Under the pieces are notes generated by a model that worked only from the letters and a program-made list of their open reading frames with translations, was not told where the DNA came from and searched no databases. This document shows positions 34,721 through 42,844 of a stretch of 64,000 nt of DNA, piece after piece; within the stretch, counting starts at the first letter, position 1, and the number at the start of each line of letters is the position of its first letter. The stretch comes from Sinomonas terrae (GTDB taxonomy: Bacteria; Actinomycetota; Actinomycetes; Actinomycetales; Micrococcaceae). Position numbers and translations under genes: made by a program. The stretch is from assembly GCF_022539255.1 (NCBI RefSeq), contig NZ_JAKZBV010000001.1, positions 1,550,001 to 1,614,000 on the forward strand. Direction: 5' to 3'.

Positions 34721-34750
34721 AAGCACCTCATCGTGAAGGGGATTGGTAAG

Positions 34751-34761
34751 ATGTCTGACAT
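34751..34761. promoter_or_regulatory. FadR/LldR-type operator before the C4-acid kinase
   Basis: ATGTCTGACAT, a palindrome with the GT-N3-AC core known for FadR-subfamily GntR regulators, in the space between the kinase and the divergent GntR gene. It differs from the ATCCTATAGGAT sites, so this unit probably has its own regulator, encoded at 34854. Confidence 0.55.
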
Positions 34762-34853
34762 ATGGTGACATGCGGTGGATCACACCGCAAGGACCGCTGG
34801 ATCGGGGATCCCGACGGCGGCCTAGACTACGAGGGGCAAGGGACGGAGGACGT

Positions 34854-35564
34854 TTGGCTCGCAAGTCACTCGTCGGCGAGGTTGCCGATGACCTTCTGGA
34901 CCGGATCGTGGGGAGCGAGTTCCCGCCCGGCGCTCTTGTACCGGGCGAACTCGAGCTCTCGGCCCAGCATCAGGTCAGCCGCATGACGGTGCGCGAGGCG
35001 ATGAAGACGCTCGAAGCCCAGAGGATCCTGAGCGTCCAGCGGGGACGCGGCACCTTCGTCAATCCCGTCGAGCAGTGGAACTCGCTCGACGCGGTCCTGC
35101 GCGCAGCTTCGGCAGCGGTGGGGAATGATGTCGCGGCCGTTCAGCTCATCGAGTTGCGCCGCATGCTCGAAACCGGTGCCTGCGCGCTCGCGGCCCAGAG
35201 GGTGACCCCGGAGGACCTGGACCGCCTGCGGGGGTGCCTGGACGACATGCGGGCGAACCACGAGCGGGGCGGCCTCGACGAATTCGTCGCCGCCGACCTC
35301 GCGTTTCACGATGTGATCCTCGAGGCCTCGGGGAATGTCTTCCTCACAGCCGTCTTCCAACCGCTTCACCGGGTCCTCGCGGCCCGCCGAGCCGAGACCT
35401 CGAAGGTTCCGGAGATCCAGCGCCACGCCATTGCGATGCACGAGCGGGTCCTCGCCGCCCTCGAGACGGCGGACCCGCGGGCGGCGCGTGAAGCCATGGA
35501 CGAGCATATGACGCAGACGCTCGAGGATCTCATGACGTTCATCCAGCACAAGGCCGGCCTCTAG
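34854..35564 (+). CDS. GntR family regulator (FadR-like, FCD)
   Basis: A 236-residue regulator: winged helix LELSAQHQVSRMTVREAMKTLEA is in its first 80 residues, followed by GRGTFVNP and an FCD helical domain with DLAFHDVILEASGN. TTG at 34854 is preferred because GGAGGA lies three bases before it; frames starting earlier lack homology. Divergent from the DUF1537 kinase gene and likely its regulator through the site at 34751. Its 3' end overlaps the isomerase gene by 4 bp. Confidence 0.87.
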   Translation: MARKSLVGEVADDLLDRIVGSEFPPGALVPGELELSAQHQVSRMTVREAMKTLEAQRILSVQRGRGTFVNPVEQWNSLDAVLRAASAAVGNDVAAVQLIELRRMLETGACALAAQRVTPEDLDRLRGCLDDMRANHERGGLDEFVAADLAFHDVILEASGNVFLTAVFQPLHRVLAARRAETSKVPEIQRHAIAMHERVLAALETADPRAAREAMDEHMTQTLEDLMTFIQHKAGL

Positions 35565-36349
35565 CGTCCCCCTGCAGCCTGAAGCGCGGCCCGAGTGCTG
35601 AGGACCTCGTCGAGGACCTCCTCGAGGGACTCGGCCCGGTGGGCGAAGCGGCCGAGGAACAGGCCGTCGACGTCATCCGCGATCTCGCCGAGGAGCCCGG
35701 GCCGCGCGCTCCCACCGTAGATTACGCGGGAGCCCGCGAAATCGGGGGACGAATCGAGATGGCGGCGAAGATGCGCGCACACGGACCGGATGTAGTCCGG
35801 TTCGGCGGGGGAGTCGGCGCCGATGGCCCAGAGGGGTTCGTAGGCGACGATGACGTGCCCGTTCCGGCCAGCGGCGCGGGCAGAGGAGAGGGCGTCGTCG
35901 ACCTGCCGCACGCATTCCTGAGCAACGGATTCCGGGTCGCCGCGTTCGGCCTCGCCGACGCACAGGACCGGCGCGAGGCCGTTCCGGAGCGCGGCGTCGG
36001 TCTTTGCGCGGACGACGGCGTCGGTCTCGCCGAAGAGGCGGCGGCGCTCGGCGTGCCCGACCTCGACGACGCGACAGCCGACCTCCGCGATCTCCGCCCC
36101 GCTGACCTCCCCGGTGAACGCCCCCTCGTCCTCCATCGCCAGATCCTGGGCGCCGACGGCGGCGACGCCGCGGAGGAGATCCACCGCGGCGGTCACCGAA
36201 AGGTAGCTCGGGATGACAAAGAGCTCAGCCGCGCCGTCGCGCACCGCTGGGTGCGCCCGGGCGACCTCCGCGACTGCACTGCACCACGCGAGGGTCCTCG
36301 CGTGGCTGAAGTACATCTTGAGGCTCACCCCGACGAGGTATGGCGCCAT
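35561..36349 (-). CDS. Triosephosphate isomerase homologue, LerI/EryH-like
   Basis: A 262-residue TIM-barrel isomerase. Catalytic Lys11, His99 (VEVGHAE) and Glu171 (VAYEPLW) are all conserved, but the Asn of the classical N-x-K start is Ser9 (GVSLKM). A G-x-S-x-K-M start is what I recall for erythrulose-phosphate isomerases EryH (Brucella) and LerI (mycobacteria). The reaction is therefore probably L-erythrulose 1-phosphate to D-erythrulose 4-phosphate. It follows the RpiB homologue by one base. Glycolytic TpiA is expected elsewhere in the genome. Confidence 0.85.
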   Translation of the reverse strand: MAPYLVGVSLKMYFSHARTLAWCSAVAEVARAHPAVRDGAAELFVIPSYLSVTAAVDLLRGVAAVGAQDLAMEDEGAFTGEVSGAEIAEVGCRVVEVGHAERRRLFGETDAVVRAKTDAALRNGLAPVLCVGEAERGDPESVAQECVRQVDDALSSARAAGRNGHVIVAYEPLWAIGADSPAEPDYIRSVCAHLRRHLDSSPDFAGSRVIYGGSARPGLLGEIADDVDGLFLGRFAHRAESLEEVLDEVLSTRAALQAAGGR

Positions 36350-36350
36350 G

Positions 36351-36812
36351 TCACACGCCCTCGTAGGCGCAGAGCTCCTGGACCTTCTCGTTCGAAGGGC
36401 TCGTCTCGTCGAACTCGTAGGTGAGCCATTCGCGGACGTTGCGGCGCGCGAGCTCCAGGCCGACCACGCGCTGGCCCATGCAGAGAACCTGCGCGTTGTT
36501 CGAGAGCACGGCACGCTCGACCGAGAACGAATCGTGGGCCGTGACAGCGCGGATCCCAGCCACCTTGTTCGCCGCGATCGCGACGCCGAGGCCAGTTCCG
36601 CAGATGAGGACGGCGCGGTCGGCCTCGCCGCGGGCGACGATCTCGGCAGCGCTGGTCGCGATGGTCGGGTAGTTCGTGTGCCCGTCCGCACCCACGCCGA
36701 CATCCGTGACGGACGCGACGAGCTCGCTCGCCTCGAGGTCCTTCTTGATGGCTTCCTTGTAATCGAATCCAGCGTCGTCGGAGCCGACGACGATGCGCCA
36801 CTGTCGGGCCAT
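36351..36812 (-). CDS. RpiB/LacAB-type sugar-phosphate isomerase, DerI-like
   Basis: A 153-residue isomerase with the catalytic cysteine in LICGTGLGVAIAANKV (Cys71). The usual N-terminal S-D-H-A-G motif reads SDDAG here. In C4 pathways such proteins (DerI, EryI) convert D-erythrulose 4-phosphate to D-erythrose 4-phosphate, feeding the pentose phosphate pathway. GAGGAG is six bases before the ATG. Sits between the DhaK-type kinase and the LerI-like gene on one transcript. Confidence 0.87.
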   Translation of the reverse strand: MARQWRIVVGSDDAGFDYKEAIKKDLEASELVASVTDVGVGADGHTNYPTIATSAAEIVARGEADRAVLICGTGLGVAIAANKVAGIRAVTAHDSFSVERAVLSNNAQVLCMGQRVVGLELARRNVREWLTYEFDETSPSNEKVQELCAYEGV

Positions 36813-36855
36813 GTTGTGCTCCTCTTCTTGTGGGATGTGGGTAGGTTCAGGTGTT

Positions 36856-38607
36856 TCAGGGGGCGACGTCGGTGCGCTCGCCCCTGCTGAGCAGGGCCGC
36901 GACCGTCGTCACAATGAGGGCGAGCGAGACGGCACCGGGATCGGGCACGCCGAGGGCCTTCTCGCCGTGCGAGCGCGCGCGGCCCAGGCCGGGCATGAGA
37001 TCTGCGGTGCGCTCGGCGGCGGCTGTCGCAGCCTGCGCGGCGGCATCCCACGCATCGGAGAGGGAGGCCCCCTCGTCCACGCGGGCCGCGAGGGTCTCGG
37101 CGAACGGAACGAGGGCGTCGACGAGGGTCTTGTCGCCCACACGGGCCTTTCCGTACGACCGCACGGCCTCTGACGCCGAGAGCACGCCAGCTCGGACGCC
37201 CTCTGCAGAGACCGGCTCCGCATCGCCGAGCTGGCCGCCGAGTGTCCGGAGGATGACTCCCCACAGGGCGCCCGAGGTCCCTCCCGCGCGATCGGCCCAC
37301 GCGTCGGCTGCGCGCGAGAGCAGAGTGCCCGCGCCCGCTCGGAGCTCGACGAGGGCCGCCGCCTCGGCCGCGGCCGCCCGAGCCCCGCGCTGCATGCCGA
37401 TGCCGTGGTCGCCGTCGCCCGCGATCGCGTCGATGCGGCCCAGCTCGTCCGCGTGTTCGTCAATCGTCTGGCGGGTTGCGTCGAGCAGCTCGGCGATGCG
37501 CCGCGCCGCCTCGCTCGAGGCGGCAGACGCCGAAGGCACCGTCGCGCGCTCGTCGGCATCGCCGTCGTCCGCCGTTGGCGTGAGGGAAGCGCGGTCCACT
37601 GCGCCGCAGCGGTAGGCCGGTGTGTCGGCGGGAGCGAGCCACAGGCGCTCGAGCTCGTCGTCGAGCCACAGGAGCGTGAGCGATACGCCCGCCATGTCGA
37701 AGCTCGTGCAGAACTCGCCCACCTGGGGGTCGACGATCGTAAGGCCCGCGGATTCGAGGAGGTCCGCCACCCGCGCGTAGACGACGAAGAGCTCCTCGGA
37801 CTTGACCGAGCCGAGCCCGTTGACCACCGGCACCACCCTGCCGCCCGGCTTGGAGGCCCCCGCCGGCACCTCGGCATCGGCGAGGAGTTGTTCGACGAAC
37901 AGCTCGGCGAGGCCGTTGGCGGTCGGGATGTCCGTCTCGTCGAGCCCCGGTTCGCCGTGGATCCCGAGACCGATCGCCATCCTCCCCTCGGGAACCGTGA
38001 AGAGCGGCTCGGCCGCCCCCGGCATCGTGCAACCGGTGAAGGCGACGCCGAGCGAGCGCGTCCGATCATTCGCGAGACGCGCGACGCGCTCAACGCCGTC
38101 GAGGTCGTAGCCGAGCGACGCCGCGGCTCCCGCAACCTTGAAGACGGTGAGGTCGCCGGCAATGCCCCGGCGCTTCTCTGCGTCCTGGGGAGGAGCGGAG
38201 AAGATGTCGTCCGTGACGGTGACCGTGCGGCAGTCGATGCCGTCGGCGCGCAGCGCTTCCTGCGCTTCGGTGAAGTGCAGGACGTCGCCCGCATAGTTCC
38301 CGTAGCTGAGCAGCACTCCGCGGCCGCGGTGGCTCGCCCGCGCCACAGATTCGACCTGATGGGCGGACGGCGAGGCGAAGAGGTTTCCCATTGCGGCCCC
38401 GTGGGCCAGCCCGGGGCCCACAAGGCCCGCGAAGGCCGGGTAGTGCCCGCTCCCGCCGCCGATCACGACGGCGACTTCAGGCTCCGCGGCCTGGGTGGAG
38501 CGGGTTACGCCCCCGTAGACCTTGCGGACCCAGCGGCCATTGGCGCGGACGAAGCCCTCCACCATGTCATCTGCGAAATCGGCCGGTTCATTCCAGAGCC
38601 GTGTCAT
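36856..38607 (-). CDS. Fused DhaK-DhaL kinase (erythrulose or dihydroxyacetone kinase)
   Basis: A 583-residue ATP-dependent kinase joining a DhaK domain (1-335) with GGGSGHYPAF and the substrate-binding His217 (GLGIHGEPG), and a DhaL domain from about 365 with AGDGDHGIGM for Mg-ADP binding. The single-chain layout is that of ATP-dependent, not PTS-dependent, kinases. Beside LerI and DerI homologues, L- or D-erythrulose is the likely substrate (LerK/DerK). GGAGG lies nine bases before the ATG. First gene of the kinase, RpiB, TIM unit, with operator site 3 upstream. Confidence 0.88.
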   Translation of the reverse strand: MTRLWNEPADFADDMVEGFVRANGRWVRKVYGGVTRSTQAAEPEVAVVIGGGSGHYPAFAGLVGPGLAHGAAMGNLFASPSAHQVESVARASHRGRGVLLSYGNYAGDVLHFTEAQEALRADGIDCRTVTVTDDIFSAPPQDAEKRRGIAGDLTVFKVAGAAASLGYDLDGVERVARLANDRTRSLGVAFTGCTMPGAAEPLFTVPEGRMAIGLGIHGEPGLDETDIPTANGLAELFVEQLLADAEVPAGASKPGGRVVPVVNGLGSVKSEELFVVYARVADLLESAGLTIVDPQVGEFCTSFDMAGVSLTLLWLDDELERLWLAPADTPAYRCGAVDRASLTPTADDGDADERATVPSASAASSEAARRIAELLDATRQTIDEHADELGRIDAIAGDGDHGIGMQRGARAAAAEAAALVELRAGAGTLLSRAADAWADRAGGTSGALWGVILRTLGGQLGDAEPVSAEGVRAGVLSASEAVRSYGKARVGDKTLVDALVPFAETLAARVDEGASLSDAWDAAAQAATAAAERTADLMPGLGRARSHGEKALGVPDPGAVSLALIVTTVAALLSRGERTDVAP

Positions 38608-38644
38608 GAGCTGCTGCCTCCACTTGAGTCATTGTCTTCTTCAG

Positions 38645-38656
38645 ATCCTATAGGAT
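38645..38656. promoter_or_regulatory. Candidate GntR operator, site 3
   Basis: Perfect palindrome ATCCTATAGGAT 38 bp upstream of the DhaK-DhaL kinase start, identical to site 2. Confidence 0.75.
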
Positions 38657-38780
38657 ATATGGCCAATTCGAAAGGTCGCCGGTCACAAGGGAGAATCATT
38701 CGGCCTCAACGTTCGCTCCTCGTCAAGCCGCGTGCACTCCCGTGAAGGCGCCGACTTGTGAGGGTCGGCAGAGTTGAGGC

Positions 38781-39299
38781 ATGTCTACCACCACGTTCAC
38801 GGCTGCATCGACGGCGAGTGTTCCGAGGACGTCGCAGCGGGTCCGTTCCTCCGGGCAGGCAACCTTCCACGCCCGGTGGGCCGCGGCGGCCGCGGGGGCC
38901 GGCGTCGTCGTGCATCTTGCGATGGCGAGCGCCGGGGGAGTGATGGCGGCAGCGGCCGTTGTCATGGCGATAGCGTGCGTTCCCTGCGCGTCGGGTCTGT
39001 GGCGGGCGCCGTCGGTGCGTTCCGCTCGCGTCCTTGTGGGGATGTCGCTCGGGATGGCCCTCCTGCATGGTGCGCTGCTCCTCGGCGCGGCCCCGGCGCT
39101 AGGCCATGCGGGAATGGCTGGCATGAGCGGCTCGGGCGCGGCCCCCGCCCCAACGAGCCACGCGGCGTCGTCCCTGCCCGCTAGCGGGGAGACGCGTGGT
39201 TCCACGGACGGCGACGCCCTGATGCTGGCGGCCATGGGCACCGACTTCACCGCCGCGATGCTCGCCGCGAGCTGGATCCGAAGGTCTGCGCTAGCGTGA
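38781..39299 (+). CDS. Small polytopic membrane protein, unknown
   Basis: A 172-residue protein with about three membrane segments between residues 33 and 108, a Met/His/Gly-rich loop (GHAGMAGMSGSG), a polar Ser/Ala stretch and a last hydrophobic segment. I recognise no family with confidence. The Met and His residues could bind copper, but this is only suggestive. It directly precedes the hydrolase gene (stop at 39297-39299, next start at 39301). Confidence 0.6.
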   Translation: MSTTTFTAASTASVPRTSQRVRSSGQATFHARWAAAAAGAGVVVHLAMASAGGVMAAAAVVMAIACVPCASGLWRAPSVRSARVLVGMSLGMALLHGALLLGAAPALGHAGMAGMSGSGAAPAPTSHAASSLPASGETRGSTDGDALMLAAMGTDFTAAMLAASWIRRSALA

Positions 39300-39300
39300 C

Positions 39301-40098
39301 GTGGTGAGCATCGCCACCAACCCCTCCGACGGAACCCAACTCGCGTACGAAGTCTCGGGGGAAGGGCCCGGCGTTCTCCTGCTCCACGGCTCGGCGCTTT
39401 CGCGCGCGATTTGGAGAGGCCTGGGCTACCTGCGAGCACTCGAGGGATTCACCGTCGTCCGGATGGACCTGCGTGGCCACGGGCGGAGCGGCAAACCGCA
39501 CACCCCGGATGGCTACCGCATGCCTCTGGTCGTCGAGGACGTGATGACGGTCCTCGACGACGCTCGCGTTGAAGCCGCCCACCTCGTCGGCTACTCGTTC
39601 GGTTCCCGCGTGGCCTTCGCTCTGGCTGCGAGGGAGCCGCAGAGGGTCTTGAGCCTCGCGACCCTCGGCGGCACCTACCGCGGACAGCGCGGGGAGGTCG
39701 AGAAGGTCTTCTTCCCCGGGTACCTCGAGGCCCTGCGCACTGGGGGAATGCGTGCCTTCGCCGACGGCTTCCAAGCCGCCGGGAATCAGCTCGACCCGTC
39801 GACGCGCGCTGCGTTCCTCGCCAACGACGCGGAGGCGATTGCGGCCTACTTCGAGGCAACTGAGGAGGGCGAGGGGGTCCCGGAGACGGTCCTGGCCCAG
39901 CTCTCCATGCCTGCGCTGCTGATGGCGGGAACGCTCGATCTGCCGCGGCTCGAGCAGTCCCGGCGGGCGTCGGAGATCATGCCGCACGCCCGCTTCGTGG
40001 AACTGCCCGGCCGCACTCACGCCTCGACGCTGTTTCCTGCGGGTCCGGTGCTGGACGAACTCGTGCCGTTCTTGCGCAGCGCCGTCGCGGCGAGATAG
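39301..40098 (+). CDS. Alpha/beta-fold hydrolase
   Basis: A 265-residue hydrolase. The oxyanion segment LLLHGSALSRAIW, the nucleophile elbow GYSFGS and the terminal GRTHAS histidine are visible; the acid is likely Asp in AGTLDLPRL. Substrate unknown. Start is GTG at 39301, with a second GTG at 39304. Its 3' end overlaps the convergent FAH gene by 82 bp, a long overlap. Confidence 0.85.
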   Translation: MVSIATNPSDGTQLAYEVSGEGPGVLLLHGSALSRAIWRGLGYLRALEGFTVVRMDLRGHGRSGKPHTPDGYRMPLVVEDVMTVLDDARVEAAHLVGYSFGSRVAFALAAREPQRVLSLATLGGTYRGQRGEVEKVFFPGYLEALRTGGMRAFADGFQAAGNQLDPSTRAAFLANDAEAIAAYFEATEEGEGVPETVLAQLSMPALLMAGTLDLPRLEQSRRASEIMPHARFVELPGRTHASTLFPAGPVLDELVPFLRSAVAAR

Positions 40099-41237
40099 GC
40101 GAAGAACTCTCGCAGACCGTACTCCCACGGCGGGAGCTCCTCGCACAGACCCACGACATTGGCGAGGGTGCCGAGCCTGGGACTCGAGATCTCCACCCGG
40201 TCCCCCACCCGATGCGTGAACCCCTTCCCCGACTCGCCTCGATCCTGTACCGGTGCGAAGAGCGTTCCGGTGAAGAGCGCGAACCCGTCCGGGTACTGGT
40301 GATGGCGGCCCACGGTCGCCGCGATGAGCTCCTCGAACGGCCGGCTGATGTGGGCGAGGCTGTTGCGGCCTTCGAGCCGGAACCCGTCCGTTCCCTGCAC
40401 GTCGAGCAGGATCTCCTCGTTGCGCAGGGAGTCGAGTGTGAACGCGCCGTCGAAGAGCCGGATGAAGGGCCCGAGAGCGCACGAGCCATTGTTGTCCTTG
40501 GCCTTGCCGAGGAGGAGGGCGCTCCGGCCCTCGATGTCGCGCAGGTTGACATCGTTGCCGAGGGTCGCGCCCACGGCGCGGCCGTCGGGGGCGACGACGA
40601 GAACCAGCTCGGGCTCCGGGTTGTTCCATTCGGACGCCTCGAGGATCCCGATCTGCGAGCCGTAGCCCACCGACGAGAGCACCGGGGCCTTGCTGAAGAC
40701 CTCAGGATCCTTCCCGATCCCGACCTCGAGGTACTGGGACCACAGTCCCTCCTCCTTGAGGACGGCCTTGGCCTTTTCGGCCTCCACGCTGCCGGGGCGA
40801 ACACCGTCGAGGCTTCCGCCGAGTGCTGCTCCCACTCGCTCTCGCAAGGTGACGGCCCGGGCCGGGTCGCCCGCGGCGCGCTCCTCGATGACACGCTCGA
40901 TCATGCTCTCCACGAACGTCACCCCACAGGCCTTGACCACTTGGAGGTCGACCGGCGCGATCACATGGGGGCCTGAGCGATCCCCTTCCTCGGCCGCCTC
41001 GATCACCTCGGCGGTGGACCAGCGGGGAGCCTGACGTTCGACGGCGCCGCGTACGACGGCGGCCGGGTCGCCCGAGGCCAGCAGGCCGGCCACGGTCGGG
41101 GTCTCCGCTTGGAGGTCGTAGACGTCGCCTCCCCGGACGGCGACGACGCGTGGGCCCCCTGCCTCGGGGTCCCAGACCCTTCCCACGAGGAGTGCCGCTT
41201 CGGCGTCTTCGGGCAGGACGTGGTTGGGGTCACTCAT
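40017..41237 (-). CDS. FAH-family enzyme, probable 2-keto-3-deoxy-pentonate dehydratase
   Basis: A 406-residue fumarylacetoacetate-hydrolase-fold protein. Acidic metal ligands are expected in the GIGKDPEVFSKAP and EPELVLVV segments, with GNDVNLRDIEG following. With a sugar-acid dehydratase and an aldehyde dehydrogenase on the same transcript, the best match is a KdaD/XylX-type 2-keto-3-deoxy-pentonate dehydratase, making 2-oxoglutarate semialdehyde. A 2,4-diketo-3-deoxy-fuconate hydrolase is an alternative. ATG overlaps the aldehyde dehydrogenase stop (ATGA). The last residues are low-complexity and overlap the convergent hydrolase. Confidence 0.8.
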   Translation of the reverse strand: MSDPNHVLPEDAEAALLVGRVWDPEAGGPRVVAVRGGDVYDLQAETPTVAGLLASGDPAAVVRGAVERQAPRWSTAEVIEAAEEGDRSGPHVIAPVDLQVVKACGVTFVESMIERVIEERAAGDPARAVTLRERVGAALGGSLDGVRPGSVEAEKAKAVLKEEGLWSQYLEVGIGKDPEVFSKAPVLSSVGYGSQIGILEASEWNNPEPELVLVVAPDGRAVGATLGNDVNLRDIEGRSALLLGKAKDNNGSCALGPFIRLFDGAFTLDSLRNEEILLDVQGTDGFRLEGRNSLAHISRPFEELIAATVGRHHQYPDGFALFTGTLFAPVQDRGESGKGFTHRVGDRVEISSPRLGTLANVVGLCEELPPWEYGLREFFAYLAATALRKNGTSSSSTGPAGNSVEA

Positions 41238-42844
41238 TCCGCCGCCCCCTCCGCGGCCTCCGGCAGGTGCCACACGCCGTCGACCCTCTGCGGGATGTGC
41301 CAGGGGTTCGCGTCCTGCAGGGCCTCGGGGAGTGCTGCCTCGGGCCAGCCCTGGTATGCGACAGGGCGCAGGAAGCGCCGAATGGCCGCCGTCCCGACCG
41401 AGGTGGTGTTGCTGGACGTCGCCGGGTAGGGGCCGCCGTGGTGCTGGGCATAGCTGACCGTCACGCCCGTCGGCCATTGGTTCCAGAGCACGCGCCCGCT
41501 GCGTTCGGCGAGCAGCTGCGTGAGTTCGTCGGTCGAGTCCTGCCCGACATCGCTCGCGGTCCCCTGGACCGTCGTCGTGAGCTGCCCTTCGAGGAGGCCG
41601 ACGAGCCGGAGGAGTTCCTCGCCGTCGGCATAACGCAGCACGAGGCTTGCCGGGCCGAACATCTCGCGGCGGAGCAGTTCGGGATCGCTGAAGGCCTCGC
41701 TCGCGTCGGCGACGAGGACGGTCGGCTGCGGAACTTCGTCGAAGCTGCCGGGAACGAGCACCCGGACACCTGGCCGCGACGACACGTGCTCCACCGACTG
41801 CGCGTAGCCCGCCGCCAGGTGTCCGGTGAGGAGCGAGTGGCCGGCGACGCCGCGCAGGGCCTCCTCGAGCGGCTCCTGCAGCTCCACATCCTCGCCTGCG
41901 GGCACGAACAACAGCCCGGGCTTCGTGCAGAACTGCCCCATTCCCAAGGTGAAGGAGCCGACGTACTCGGAGATGACCTCGTCCCGCCGCTCGAGCCACG
42001 CGCTCGGCGTGACGACGACCGCGTTGATCCCGCCGAGCTCGCCGTAGAACGGGATGGGCTCGGGGCGTTTCGCCGCGAGATCCATGAGAGCCCGGCCGCC
42101 CGCCGTCGAGCCGGTGAAGCCGATCGCCTTGACCAGCGGGTGCTTGACGAGCTCTGTGCCCGCCTCACGTCCCGTGACGAGGGCGAAGAGTCCGGCTGGC
42201 GCTCCGGCCGCTTCGAGTCCCCGGACGAGGGCTGCCGCGGTGAGGACCGCGAGCTCCGGGTGGGCTTCGTGGCCCTTGTGCACGACGGCGCAGCCTGCTG
42301 CGAGGGCGGACGCCGTGTCACCGCCTGCGACGCTGAACGCGAAGGGGAAGTTGGAGGCGCCGAAGACGCCGACAACTCCGAGCGGGACATTCACCCGGCG
42401 GATATCCGGGCGCGGGCCCATGCCCCATTCGGGGTCCGCATGGTCGATCGTCGCGTCGAGGTGCTCGCCAGCGCGGATCTCCTCCGCGAAGAGCCGCAGC
42501 TGGAACACGCTCCGGCGCAGTTCACCGGTGAGACGCGGTTCCGAGAGGTGCGTTTCGCGCGCGGCGACTTGGATGAGGGCTTCCGCATCGGCCTCGAGGG
42601 CCGATGCGACGGACTCGAGCCATTCCGCCCGCGTCTGCGGAGTCGCGCTCCTTCCCTTGAGGAACGCCTCGTGGGCTGCCTCCACCGTCTGGGCGAGCTC
42701 CTCCGCCGTCGTCTGCTGGGTCATGGCGTCCTGCCTGGTCGCGTCCTCGCTCATAGCATCCTGTCTCGTAGCGTTCTGGTTCGTCGGGGCGTGGCTCGTG
42801 GATCCGTGGCTCGTGGATCCGTGCCTCGTAGGGTTGTGGCTCAT
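41234..42844 (-). CDS. Aldehyde dehydrogenase, 2-oxoglutarate semialdehyde type
   Basis: A 536-residue NAD(P)-dependent enzyme. Core features are GVFGASNFPFAFSVAGGDTA, FTGSTAGGRAL and the catalytic cysteine in MGQFCTKPGL, typical of 2,5-dioxovalerate (2-oxoglutarate semialdehyde) dehydrogenases. The first 40 residues are a repeat-encoded, polar extension with further in-frame ATGs at residues 31 and 41. Start 42844 overlaps the upstream stop as ATGA, but the family begins near Met41 (position 42724), so the true start is uncertain. Middle gene of the dehydratase, dehydrogenase, FAH operon. Confidence 0.87.
   Translation of the reverse strand: MSHNPTRHGSTSHGSTSHAPTNQNATRQDAMSEDATRQDAMTQQTTAEELAQTVEAAHEAFLKGRSATPQTRAEWLESVASALEADAEALIQVAARETHLSEPRLTGELRRSVFQLRLFAEEIRAGEHLDATIDHADPEWGMGPRPDIRRVNVPLGVVGVFGASNFPFAFSVAGGDTASALAAGCAVVHKGHEAHPELAVLTAAALVRGLEAAGAPAGLFALVTGREAGTELVKHPLVKAIGFTGSTAGGRALMDLAAKRPEPIPFYGELGGINAVVVTPSAWLERRDEVISEYVGSFTLGMGQFCTKPGLLFVPAGEDVELQEPLEEALRGVAGHSLLTGHLAAGYAQSVEHVSSRPGVRVLVPGSFDEVPQPTVLVADASEAFSDPELLRREMFGPASLVLRYADGEELLRLVGLLEGQLTTTVQGTASDVGQDSTDELTQLLAERSGRVLWNQWPTGVTVSYAQHHGGPYPATSSNTTSVGTAAIRRFLRPVAYQGWPEAALPEALQDANPWHIPQRVDGVWHLPEAAEGAAE
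42725..42841. repeat. Degenerate tandem repeats at the aldehyde dehydrogenase N-terminus
   Basis: On the minus strand, two exact 15-bp copies of GGATCCACGAGCCAC encode GSTSH twice, followed by two degenerate copies of a ten-residue unit (NATRQDAM and EDATRQDAM). The repeats supply extra in-frame ATG codons and make up the N-terminal extension of the enzyme. Confidence 0.8.

Noticed and set aside
27955..38607. A fatty-acid or phthalate degradation cluster, suggested by the 3-hydroxyacyl-CoA dehydrogenase fold and the ACS transporter.
   Set aside because: No acyl-CoA ligase, thiolase or ring oxygenase is present; the kinase and isomerase set fits C4 sugars and acids.
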